Below, in pieces: positions 7,857 to 16,141 of a DNA stretch of 64,000 nt. The stretch spans positions 574,522 to 638,521 of the forward strand of contig NZ_QZDU01000001.1 of the NCBI RefSeq assembly GCF_009917525.1. Reading direction: 5' to 3'. The stretch's first letter is position 1. The number at the start of each line of letters is the position of its first letter. The position numbers and the translations under genes were made by a program. The notes under the pieces were generated by a model, which made no database searches, had not been told where the DNA came from, and was given only the letters and a program-made list of their open reading frames with translations. Source of the DNA: Acutalibacter sp. 1XD8-36 (GTDB taxonomy: Bacteria > Bacillota > Clostridia > Oscillospirales > Acutalibacteraceae).

Positions 7857-9194
7857 TCAGTCCGGCCTTTTCCTTCGCCGGCAGCAGAGATAGCCTCCTG
7901 CCCCGGCCAACAGCAGCGCGGCGGCGCAGTACAGTACCGGCAGTGAGCCTCCTGTCTTTGGCATACGGTATTCCGGCAGGCTTTTCACCGTCAGCACAAC
8001 ATCTCCGCCGTCCCCCGGAGCACCAGCGCTCACCAGCCTATACCGGTCGCTGTGCTCCGCAGGGCGGCCCTCCCCGTCAAAGAAGGAAACATCCCCTTCC
8101 GGACATATTCTAAACCGCACACTCTCCCCAAGGGGCATAAACCCCGGAAGGCTGTCAGTTTCTGTCAATATGTATAGCTCGCCGTATTCTATGGTCCCGA
8201 TATCGGCCTCGCCGTTTTTATTTGTGAAAACAGTCTGGCCCTGACCTGCTAGGCCTACGCTCAGCTGAACCCCGGGCAAGGCTCTGCCGTCGGTATTCAC
8301 CTTACGTATCTTCAGGTTCCTGCTGCTCTCATACTCGCTGCTGAAGCTCACTGAGGCCGTGTCGTTGTCCACCAGCATTACCTCCGCACTGGCAGAGCCC
8401 GCGTCCTTCTCGCTGACCCTGCCCACATAGCTTGTCCTGCGGTAGCCGCCGATATCTGCGGCACTTGTGTCCTCAGTAACAGTATAGGCATTCCCGGCAC
8501 GGCTTTCGGCTGGCACGTCCATATACCATATCCCCTGCCATTCCTTCTCGCCTACCAGGGCGCCGGTAAACTCCCCGCCTGTGACCTCCCTCTCCTGACC
8601 TCCGGCTCCGGCAACAGTAAATTTCACGTTCTCCAGCACCGCGTCCATATCCTGCACGCCGCTGATTGTCTTTTTTATCTCCAGCCGGGCAAAACCCTCC
8701 TGCAATTCGGGAAGCTCCGCGGCGTCCGGGGCGGGTACGAAAGCTGCCTCGCTCTTTCCCACTATCAAAAGCCTTGTGGAGTCGCCTATGGAGAAAGACC
8801 AGCCGCCATCTATGTTCTGTTTGACAGGCACCTCCCGGAGCTCCCCGGCTGTAAATTCTATTACTCTCGGGGTAATATCCGGCTGCTTTGGGGTTATGTC
8901 CACCTCAATGGGCCTGTCCAGCGTTACTGCCTCTCCGGTAGTCCTATCCACCAGGCAGTAGTCAATGAGCTTTGCATAGCTCCACTGTTCATCTTTGCCT
9001 AAGCTCTCCTTGGCGCTGCCGTACGCTCTGTCATACTCTGCGCCGGTTATCCTCTCTGTCCTCACCCCGACCCTCTCGGGACCGTCCGCTGCCCGGGCTG
9101 CCGGACCGCCGCCGAGAATCAGCCAGGAGGCGATACAAAAAGCTATAAGAAACCCAGCTAAGATTTGGAATGCCTCTGCTACAGTTTCCCGCAT
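7857..9194 (-). CDS. Cell-wall-anchored pilin-like/adhesin protein with SpaA-type domains
   Basis: A 445-residue surface protein, first of a two-gene operon with the backbone pilin. It has an N-terminal hydrophobic segment (about 10-30, IAFCIASWLILGG) that ends near AARA and can serve as signal peptide. A beta-rich region follows, then a prealbumin-like domain (about 170-270) and a SpaA/Cna-B-like domain (about 295-365, LKIRKVNTDGRALPGVQL, ILTETD). The C-terminus has MPKTGG, a hydrophobic helix and CCRRRKRPD, a variant LPxTG sorting signal with Met for Leu. It could be the minor or tip pilin of the pair. Its ligand is unknown. Confidence 0.75.
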   Translation of the reverse strand: MRETVAEAFQILAGFLIAFCIASWLILGGGPAARAADGPERVGVRTERITGAEYDRAYGSAKESLGKDEQWSYAKLIDYCLVDRTTGEAVTLDRPIEVDITPKQPDITPRVIEFTAGELREVPVKQNIDGGWSFSIGDSTRLLIVGKSEAAFVPAPDAAELPELQEGFARLEIKKTISGVQDMDAVLENVKFTVAGAGGQEREVTGGEFTGALVGEKEWQGIWYMDVPAESRAGNAYTVTEDTSAADIGGYRRTSYVGRVSEKDAGSASAEVMLVDNDTASVSFSSEYESSRNLKIRKVNTDGRALPGVQLSVGLAGQGQTVFTNKNGEADIGTIEYGELYILTETDSLPGFMPLGESVRFRICPEGDVSFFDGEGRPAEHSDRYRLVSAGAPGDGGDVVLTVKSLPEYRMPKTGGSLPVLYCAAALLLAGAGGYLCCRRRKRPD

Positions 9195-9533
9195 ACTGCA
9201 CCACCTCCAAAAATAGAACGTCTGGCCGAATATCTATATACACATAATAATTCATGCACATTATAAAGAACATATAACATTACATCTTTCTATATAACTT
9301 AACATTTCTTTTGATGAAAAGCAATGCTATGCAAGAACTAAGCGAAAATTTTTTTCAAAAAATCGCCGCATTTTGCTGAATGGTTCTTTCAAATCATTAA
9401 GCTGACAAAAAAGTATACCTTTTGATATTACATGGTGCTTAATTGAGCGTTTGGGTAAAACTGCAAATTTCCATATATATGTATCCAAAAAAGACTTGCA
9501 TTTTAAACGAGAGTATGGTAAACTTAGTTCGGT
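9195..9533. other. AT-rich intergenic region
   Basis: About 340 bases with no credible gene. On the minus strand there is a TATAAT (9265-9260) without a good -35 box, which may be the pilin promoter about 65 bases ahead of the start at 9194. Nothing else recognisable was found. Confidence 0.4.
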
Positions 9534-9573
9534 AAAACCCACTGTCAAAAGGTATAGTTTTTGACAGTGGGTT

Positions 9574-9575
<2 letters not shown>
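9534..9575. terminator. Long symmetric hairpin overlapping the resolvase stop codon
   Basis: Seventeen bases (AAAACCCACTGTCAAAA at 9534-9550) pair perfectly with 9559-9575 across an eight-base loop. Both sides end in runs of A or T, so it can terminate transcription in both directions. It overlaps the last codon of the resolvase gene. Confidence 0.8.
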
Positions 9576-10236
<661 letters not shown>

Positions 10237-10326
10237 TTATATTAAGAAAGGCCTTTTTGATACAGAATAGCCTCACCGTTTTGTTATTCTCCGGCAACGA
10301 TTGGGCTTTTAATTTAAGCCGGACTG

Positions 10327-10335
10327 TGGTATAAT
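10327..10335 (+). promoter_or_regulatory. Extended -10 promoter for yaaA
   Basis: TG-n-TATAAT ends at 10335, 25 bases before the start codon at 10361. No good -35 box is seen at the usual distance, which is common for extended -10 promoters. Confidence 0.55.
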
Positions 10336-10360
10336 CTATAAAAACGGAGTGTTGCTCTCC

Positions 10361-11107
10361 ATGAAGATTATCATTTCCCCCGCCAAGAAAATGAACGTGG
10401 ACACGGATAGCCTGCCTGTTGACGGCCTGCCCCAGTTCCTGCCCCAAACCGGGCGCCTGCTGGCAGCCCTTTGCTCCATGACGCCCCGGGAGCTCCAAGC
10501 CCTCTGGAAGTGCAGTGACAGCATTGCCGAGCTGAATATTGAGCGCCTGAAAAGCATGGACCTGCGGCGGGGCCTCACCCCGGCTGTCCTGTCATACGAG
10601 GGTATACAGTACCGCTATATGGCACCCGGCGTGATGAACTCCCGGCAGCTTCAGTACCTTAGGGACCATCTCAGGATACTTTCAGGTTTTTACGGGCTGC
10701 TGCGCCCCTTTGACGGCGTTACCCCATACCGGCTGGAAATGCAGGCAAAGCTTGAGGTGGACGGCGCCAAGGACCTATATGCTTTCTGGGGCGGCCTTTT
10801 GGCGGGGCAGCTTGCCAAGGAGACCGGCCTGGTGCTGAACCTTGCGTCCAAGGAGTACAGCCGGGCGGTCACGGCTTACCTTCCCGAGAGTATGGTTTTG
10901 ACCTGCGTATTCGGCGAGTCCGTGGGCGGGAAGGTAGTGGAGAAGGGCACAATGTGCAAGATGGCCCGGGGGCAGATGGTGCGGTGGCTGGCTGAAAACG
11001 AAATTGACAGCCCGGGAGATATCACCTCGTTTTCTGACCTTGGCTATAAATTTGACCCAAAGCTGTCAAATAATAATCTATATGTATTTATCAAAGGAGG
11101 AAAATAA
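10361..11107 (+). CDS. yaaA: YaaA family peroxide stress protein
   Basis: A protein of about 248 residues of the DUF328/YaaA family, which in E. coli lowers free intracellular iron during hydrogen peroxide stress and binds DNA. The hallmark opening KIIISPAKKM begins at residue 2, followed by the conserved KCSDSIAELN, YEGIQYR and LSGFYGLLRPFDGV-like blocks and a C-terminal NLASKEYS motif. The start at 10361 is preferred over the GTG at 10349 because GGAG overlaps the latter. The peroxiredoxin gene follows after one base, so the two form a peroxide-defence operon. Confidence 0.9.
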   Translation: MKIIISPAKKMNVDTDSLPVDGLPQFLPQTGRLLAALCSMTPRELQALWKCSDSIAELNIERLKSMDLRRGLTPAVLSYEGIQYRYMAPGVMNSRQLQYLRDHLRILSGFYGLLRPFDGVTPYRLEMQAKLEVDGAKDLYAFWGGLLAGQLAKETGLVLNLASKEYSRAVTAYLPESMVLTCVFGESVGGKVVEKGTMCKMARGQMVRWLAENEIDSPGDITSFSDLGYKFDPKLSNNNLYVFIKGGK

Positions 11108-11108
11108 A

Positions 11109-11564
11109 ATGCTGGAAGTTGGAATGAAGGCCCCGGAGTTTACCCTGCCGGACAAGGACGGCAATATGGTCTCGCTGAAGGATTTTCTTGGTAAAAAGGT
11201 AGTGCTCTATTTCTATCCCAGAGACAACACCCCCGGCTGCACCAGGCAGGCCTGCGCCTTCGCGGGGGCCTATGAGGAGTTCGGGCGGTTGGGAGCTGTG
11301 GTGATTGGAGTGAGCAAGGATTCAGTTGCCTCCCACCAGAAATTCGCTGAGAAAAACAGCCTGCCCTTTATCCTGCTCTCAGACCCGGAGCGCTCCGCTA
11401 TCGAGGCCTACGGCGTCTGGCAGGAGAAGAAGAACTATGGCAAGGTGAGCATGGGCGTGGTACGCTCTACCTTTGTTATAGACGAGAGCGGAGTTATCGA
11501 GAAGGTTATGCCCAAGGTGAAGCCGGACACCAACGCCGCGGAGATTCTGGAGTATTTAAAATGA
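11109..11564 (+). CDS. bcp: Thioredoxin-dependent thiol peroxidase (BCP-type peroxiredoxin)
   Basis: A 151-residue peroxiredoxin reducing hydrogen peroxide and organic peroxides with thioredoxin electrons. The peroxidatic motif YPRDNTPGCTRQAC places the catalytic cysteine at about residue 44 and a resolving cysteine five residues on, the atypical 2-Cys BCP pattern. The fold starts with APEFTLPDKDG and ends with LEYLK, a full-length protein. The start at 11109 has AAAGGAGG just upstream, overlapping the end of yaaA, which argues for translational coupling. A strong terminator follows. Confidence 0.93.
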   Translation: MLEVGMKAPEFTLPDKDGNMVSLKDFLGKKVVLYFYPRDNTPGCTRQACAFAGAYEEFGRLGAVVIGVSKDSVASHQKFAEKNSLPFILLSDPERSAIEAYGVWQEKKNYGKVSMGVVRSTFVIDESGVIEKVMPKVKPDTNAAEILEYLK

Positions 11565-11597
11565 GCTATGCCTGAACTCCCTGTGATTTCCGGACAG

Positions 11598-11639
11598 AAA
11601 GAGCTCCCCGGAAACCGTATAGTTTCCGGGGAGCTCTTT
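11598..11639. terminator. Bidirectional terminator
   Basis: An 18-bp perfect stem (11598-11615 with 11622-11639) with a six-base loop and T/A runs on both sides, between two convergent genes. It should end both the peroxide operon and the gene at 11649-12503. Confidence 0.9.
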
Positions 11640-11648
11640 TCCAGGCCC

Positions 11649-12503
11649 TTACTTTCCAAAGGCCGCCTGTTCTTCATTTGGGCTGCCGCGCTTCTCCAAA
11701 TCCGGGAAGCGGTGCTCTATAGCGGCGAGGGATATCTCAATATCCTCCTCGGCCTCGTCTGGTGTGAAGGCTCCTACCGTCACCATATCCCGGGGCTTTA
11801 TGGCGTTCCAGGAGAAGGTGAGCCCCACATAGGGGGAGCAGCAGCCCGCAGCCATGGACTTGATGGTCATAACAGGCTTTTTGGCGTTATTGATGATTGA
11901 GGCCACAGCCTCTATCTCCACCTGCATCAGAAAGCCCATGCAGTTGAAAATCTGGATATAGGTCTGCACGTCATAGCCGTTCTGGTCGGAGTAGACCACC
12001 AGCTCCGGCATATGGGCCGAGAGCCCTGGCACCATGCCTGCATCACGTATCATACCTGTATAGTCGTCCAGCCGGACAATCTGCCCCAGATTTTTGTTTA
12101 CAAGCTGCTCCGCCGCAGAGTGGTGTATCAGGCAGAGCCTCGCCCCGCGCTTCGCGGAATCCTTCACCAGCCGCTCAGACTTTCTCCTGGCCTCCGCCGA
12201 ATCCGTCACATCCAGCGTGGGCGTGTCAATCATGATAATCTCCTGCCCCATATGCTGCTCTGTCTCCTTAACAGCCCGGGTGAGCTCCGGCGACAGGCCG
12301 AAGGGGGCCATGATACTGTCCACCCCGTGGCGCAGATATGCCTCCAGGATGGGCTTGAAGGCCTGGGCGCTGTCATACCGCCGCTTTATCATCTCATCCG
12401 CGGAGCTGCTAGTATGGCTCCAGCCCAGCAGCCAGTTTGTGCCGATAAGCATACGGGATAAGGATATGTTCTCAACCTGTGTGCGGGGAAATTTCTTGTC
12501 CAT
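11649..12503 (-). CDS. Unassigned protein, possibly a TIM barrel
   Basis: A 284-residue soluble protein that I do not recognise. The start at 12503 is chosen because GGAGGGAG lies at the right distance; an upstream in-frame codon lacks a site. Alternating strands and helices, such as DSIMAPFG, EIIMIDTPT, ARLCLIHH, PVMTIKSMAAGCCSPYVG and ending with DMVTVGAFTPDEAEEDI, resemble a TIM barrel of the aldolase or phosphotriesterase kind. HH near residue 140 and C-C near 225 could bind metal (inference). It is monocistronic, converges on the peroxide operon and is divergent from a nitroreductase gene. Confidence 0.6.
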   Translation of the reverse strand: MDKKFPRTQVENISLSRMLIGTNWLLGWSHTSSSADEMIKRRYDSAQAFKPILEAYLRHGVDSIMAPFGLSPELTRAVKETEQHMGQEIIMIDTPTLDVTDSAEARRKSERLVKDSAKRGARLCLIHHSAAEQLVNKNLGQIVRLDDYTGMIRDAGMVPGLSAHMPELVVYSDQNGYDVQTYIQIFNCMGFLMQVEIEAVASIINNAKKPVMTIKSMAAGCCSPYVGLTFSWNAIKPRDMVTVGAFTPDEAEEDIEISLAAIEHRFPDLEKRGSPNEEQAAFGK

Positions 12504-12608
12504 ATAGTTTGCTCCCTCCAGAGTTTTGTACATTATATCAGAAGCAGGAGAGAAAAGCAATAAATTTACAACTAAGTTATTTTATACTTTAAAAAGGAGT
12601 GTTTCTAC

Positions 12609-13136
12609 ATGAACATAATTGACGGTATTTTCAGCAGGCGCAGCGTGCGCAAGTTCACCTCCCAGCCTGTCAGCGACGAGGACCTGCACACTATATTGGC
12701 TGCCGGCATGTCCGGCCCCAGTGCTGTGAACGCCCGCCCCTGGAGCTTCATTGTGGTGCGCGACCGCGACAAGCTCTGCCAGATGGCCGACGGCAACGGT
12801 TCAGCCGCCCAGCCCCTGAAGGGCGCCGCCCTGGGCATTATGGTGCTGGGCGATATGTCCCGCACATTCGAGCGCGCCCCGGACTACTGGGTAATAGACG
12901 GCTCCATCGCCGCGCAGAACATGATACTCGCCGCCCACGGCCTCGGCATAGGCTCGGTCTGGCTGGGCACCTGGCCCCAAAAGGAGAAGATGGACGCCCA
13001 GCGCAAGATTTTTGGTCTGCCGGAGAGCGCCGTGCCCCATTCTATAATTGCCTTTGGATATGCCGAGGAGTCTCAGCGAGAGCTGCCTGCCAAAGGGGGA
13101 TATGAGGAGGAGCGGGTACATTTTGAGAGGTGGTGA
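12609..13136 (+). CDS. Nitroreductase family flavoprotein
   Basis: A 175-residue FMN-dependent oxidoreductase that would use NAD(P)H to reduce nitro compounds, quinones or similar acceptors. The FMN-binding start RRSVRKFTSQPV and GPSAVNARPW, the central AAQNMILAAHGLGIGSVWLG and the short C-terminus fit the compact clostridial class. The start has AAGGAG at a normal distance. It stands alone between divergent and convergent neighbours; the physiological substrate is unknown. Confidence 0.9.
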   Translation: MNIIDGIFSRRSVRKFTSQPVSDEDLHTILAAGMSGPSAVNARPWSFIVVRDRDKLCQMADGNGSAAQPLKGAALGIMVLGDMSRTFERAPDYWVIDGSIAAQNMILAAHGLGIGSVWLGTWPQKEKMDAQRKIFGLPESAVPHSIIAFGYAEESQRELPAKGGYEEERVHFERW

Positions 13137-13241
13137 GGACCTTTTGCAGGCTTATGCCCAATAGCTGTCAGCTTGCAGCCTGTCACAACTTGCATAACGG
13201 CCTCCACTCTGTAAATATTCCCCTCTCTATAACTGTATGTC

Positions 13242-14195
13242 TCAGCAGATTTTATTCAGCACCCTTCCCTCAAGCCAAGCCTTCAGATTGTCAAATACAA
13301 TCTCCGCGCGGCGCTCCAGCGCCTCAACTGTGGCGAAGGCCACATGGGGGGTCAAAAGGGTGTTGGGTGCTTTTACCAGGGGGTGGTCCTCGGGAATGGG
13401 TGGCTCGGTCTCGAAAACGTCCACCCCTGCCCCCGACAGCCTGCCGTCCTGCAGGGCTTCGGCCAAGGCCTCGCTGTCGACTATGGGCCCCCGGGCGGTG
13501 TTAATCAGCATGGCTCCCGGCTTCATCCTGCCAATCATCTCCCGGTTTATCATGCCGTTTGTAGAGTCATTCTGCGGCACGTGCAGGGTGACGATATCGC
13601 TCCCGGCCATCACCTCCTCAAGGGACGCAAAGCGCACCCCAAGGGCCTCCAGCTCCGGCTTTACTGTACGGCTGAAGGCCATTACTTTCATGCCAAAGGC
13701 CAGGGCTATGCGTATGACAGCGGAGCCTATTTTGCCGGTGCCGACCACGCCCAGGGTTTTCCCAAACAGCTCGGTGCCCACCAGGCCCTCCTTTGTACCG
13801 GCCCTGCGCACCGCCTGATTACATGGGACAATATTCCTCGACAGCCCCAGCATAAGCCCGAAAGCCAGCTCGGCCACCGCCACGTCCGAATACCCTGAGG
13901 CGTTCGACACGGAAACCCCCTTTTCCCTGCAGGCTGCGATGTCAACATGGTCAACTCCGGTAAACGCGATATCAATGTACTTTAAATTCTTGCCGGCCTC
14001 CACCGCCTCCCTTGGGAACGGTAGATTCGCCACCATTACCGCGTCTGCCCCCTCTACCCGGGCGCAGAGCTCCGCCGTATTTTCTGGGCGCTCCCCATAG
14101 GAGATAAATTCATGGCCCAGCCCGCGTATCTCCTCTGCGTACCTCTCCAGCAGCCCGGCGTTAATGCCCAGGGGCTCCACCAATACGATTTTCAT
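13242..14195 (-). CDS. D-2-hydroxyacid dehydrogenase, copy 1
   Basis: A 317-residue NAD-dependent dehydrogenase of the phosphoglycerate dehydrogenase / hydroxypyruvate reductase family, interconverting a 2-ketoacid and a D-2-hydroxyacid. The Rossmann fingerprint is VGTGKIGSAV (about 148-157). The catalytic Arg is in NTARGPIVD, the Glu in FETEPP and the His in LTPHVAF. It is the last gene of the nine-gene operon starting at 26128. With glycerate kinase across the divergent promoter, a hydroxypyruvate or tartronate semialdehyde substrate is plausible (inference). The tandem copy just upstream is clearly diverged, so they probably have different substrates. Confidence 0.9.
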   Translation of the reverse strand: MKIVLVEPLGINAGLLERYAEEIRGLGHEFISYGERPENTAELCARVEGADAVMVANLPFPREAVEAGKNLKYIDIAFTGVDHVDIAACREKGVSVSNASGYSDVAVAELAFGLMLGLSRNIVPCNQAVRRAGTKEGLVGTELFGKTLGVVGTGKIGSAVIRIALAFGMKVMAFSRTVKPELEALGVRFASLEEVMAGSDIVTLHVPQNDSTNGMINREMIGRMKPGAMLINTARGPIVDSEALAEALQDGRLSGAGVDVFETEPPIPEDHPLVKAPNTLLTPHVAFATVEALERRAEIVFDNLKAWLEGRVLNKIC

Positions 14196-14215
14196 TATGA
14201 TTCCTCCTGTTAAAT

Positions 14216-15181
14216 TTATGGATTTACAATATTTACCGGCTCGCCATTTAAAAATCCGCGCAGATTCTCAGTGGCGATGTCCATAAGCCTGGCCCTGGAC
14301 TCCTTCGCCGCCCAGGCTATATGCGGGGTAATAAGGCAGTTGGGCGCCCCAAGAAGCGGGTTGCTCTCCCTTATTGGTTCAACGCTCACCACATCCAAAG
14401 CCGCGCCGCCCAGCCTGCCGCTTTTCAGAGCCTCTGCAACGGCGGCCTCGTCAATAAGCGGGCCCCTGGCGGTGTTCAGCAGGAACGCCCCATTCTTCAT
14501 CAGCCCCAGTCTCCCGCTGTTTATCATCCCGGTATTCTCCGGGAACAGCGGGCAGTGCAGGGAGACAACGTCCGAGCGGCCCAGCAGTTCCTCAAGGCTT
14601 ACAAACTCTGTCCCGGGCTCATGACTCTGGGGGCAAGGCTGGGTATATACCAGCAGCTCCATCCCAAAGGCCTTTGCAAGCCTACCCACCGCCTGGCCTA
14701 TGCGCCCGTAGCCAATCAGCCCCATAGTCTTCCCCGCCAGCTCTATCAGCGGGAAGTTCCAATAACAGAAGTCCCGGCTTTTTGTCCAGTCTCCCCGCAG
14801 CACACTGTCGCTGTGGGCTCCTACATGATGGCAGAGCTCCAGCAGCAGCGCCATGGTATACTGGGCGACGGCAGAGGTTCCATAGGTTGGGATATTGGTG
14901 ACCGATACCCCATGGGCCTTTGCCGCAGCTATGTCTACCACATTATAGCCGGTAGCCAGCACGCCTATATATTTAAGCTCCGGGCAGGCGGCAATCGTCT
15001 CCGCGGTCAGCGGCGTCTTATTGGTGAGGACTATTTCTGCTCCCTCCATCCGGGCAAGAATCTTATCTGCCGGGGTATAGTCGTACACCGTAAGGCCCTC
15101 CGGCCCCGCCAGCTCCCCAAACCCCTGCCAGCTAAGGTCGCCAGGGTTCTCTGCATAACCGTCTAGAATAACTATTTTCAT
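14216..15181 (-). CDS. D-2-hydroxyacid dehydrogenase, copy 2
   Basis: A 321-residue paralogue of the following gene. The start at 15181 is selected because AAGGAGAG precedes it and the family opening MKIVILDGY then begins the protein. It carries IGYGRIGQAVG as NAD-binding fingerprint, NTARGPLID with the substrate-binding Arg, SVEPI with the catalytic Glu and ITPHIAW with the catalytic His. Sequence style around VFSVEP and PECPQ-like loops resembles glycerate dehydrogenase/hydroxypyruvate reductase. It is 20 bases from copy 1, inside the large operon. Confidence 0.88.
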   Translation of the reverse strand: MKIVILDGYAENPGDLSWQGFGELAGPEGLTVYDYTPADKILARMEGAEIVLTNKTPLTAETIAACPELKYIGVLATGYNVVDIAAAKAHGVSVTNIPTYGTSAVAQYTMALLLELCHHVGAHSDSVLRGDWTKSRDFCYWNFPLIELAGKTMGLIGYGRIGQAVGRLAKAFGMELLVYTQPCPQSHEPGTEFVSLEELLGRSDVVSLHCPLFPENTGMINSGRLGLMKNGAFLLNTARGPLIDEAAVAEALKSGRLGGAALDVVSVEPIRESNPLLGAPNCLITPHIAWAAKESRARLMDIATENLRGFLNGEPVNIVNP

Positions 15182-15204
15182 ATTATCTCTCCTTAAATTT
15201 GCAG

Positions 15205-16110
15205 TCACACCAGCCGCCAGGCTTCATCCAGGAATCGCTTGCACGCCGTCAGCACCACTTCCGGCTCCTCGTCCTTCCAGGGTTTGACCTCAAAGCTCAG
15301 CACAGGCGGCTTTTCCTTATTCAGGAAGCCGGTCTCCAGCAGAGTGCGCAGGAATTTTACCAGCTCCTCTTGACCGTTGACACTGCCCGGAAACCCAAAC
15401 CTTGGATGAGCGTCGCCGTAGGCCTCCAGCGCCGGGTCTATGACGGCATTGCCGATATGCACATGGGTTATAAGGTCCTTAACCGGCAGTATTGATTCCT
15501 CTATCTCCTCATGTATCAGCGGGAAATGTGACAGGTCTATGAGCAGGCCGAAATTGTCGTATTCCCGGCGTATCTCCTGAGCAAACTGCTTTGCGTACAT
15601 GGTCGGCCCCATAAGGCTCTTTTTGTCCACATCGTAGTCGAACACCTCCAGCTCCACCTGCATTCCCCGCTCCCGGGCCAGGCGGCACAGCTCCTTGGTT
15701 GATTTCACCAGGGCTTCATAGGACTGCTCCTTAGTTGCCTCCTCATACTTGCCGCTGAGGAAGGCTATTCCCTTTGCCCCCAGCTCCTCCGCCTCTAAAA
15801 TGCCCTCCTTCAAGGACTCCAGCGCCTGCAGGCGGGCATTTTCATCCAGGTCGTTTATGTTCAGTCCCGTAGTCAGCAGCCTCGGCTGCGCGCCATAGCA
15901 TACGGTCATACCGCTTTCCTTAAGAAGCTTTGCCGCCTTTGCCCGGGTCGTCCGGTCCTTAATCCAGCTGCACTCGATAGCGGTAAAATATGGGTCTTCA
16001 GCTAATTTTTTGATAGTTTCAAGAATCGGCCCCTCGCCATTCATTATAGCAGGAAAGCTCATGAAAGCAATAGTCCCCAGTTTCATATAGCTGTATATCG
16101 GCTCGTTCAT
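15205..16110 (-). CDS. Sugar phosphate isomerase/epimerase (xylose-isomerase-like TIM barrel)
   Basis: A 301-residue metal-dependent TIM barrel. The start at 16110 (MNEPIYSYMKLGTIAFMSF) has AGAAAGGAT upstream. Probable metal ligands are Glu in VELEVFDY, Asp in LLIDLSHFP, His in THVHIGN and Glu in LSFEVKPW, the standard set of this fold. Relatives include hydroxypyruvate isomerase, D-tagatose and myo-inosose enzymes. In an operon with two hydroxyacid dehydrogenases and opposite tartronate semialdehyde reductase, a hydroxypyruvate isomerase-like role is attractive but unproven. Confidence 0.8.
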   Translation of the reverse strand: MNEPIYSYMKLGTIAFMSFPAIMNGEGPILETIKKLAEDPYFTAIECSWIKDRTTRAKAAKLLKESGMTVCYGAQPRLLTTGLNINDLDENARLQALESLKEGILEAEELGAKGIAFLSGKYEEATKEQSYEALVKSTKELCRLARERGMQVELEVFDYDVDKKSLMGPTMYAKQFAQEIRREYDNFGLLIDLSHFPLIHEEIEESILPVKDLITHVHIGNAVIDPALEAYGDAHPRFGFPGSVNGQEELVKFLRTLLETGFLNKEKPPVLSFEVKPWKDEEPEVVLTACKRFLDEAWRLV

Positions 16111-16141
16111 AATCTGTATCCTTTCTGCATTTTTTATATTG

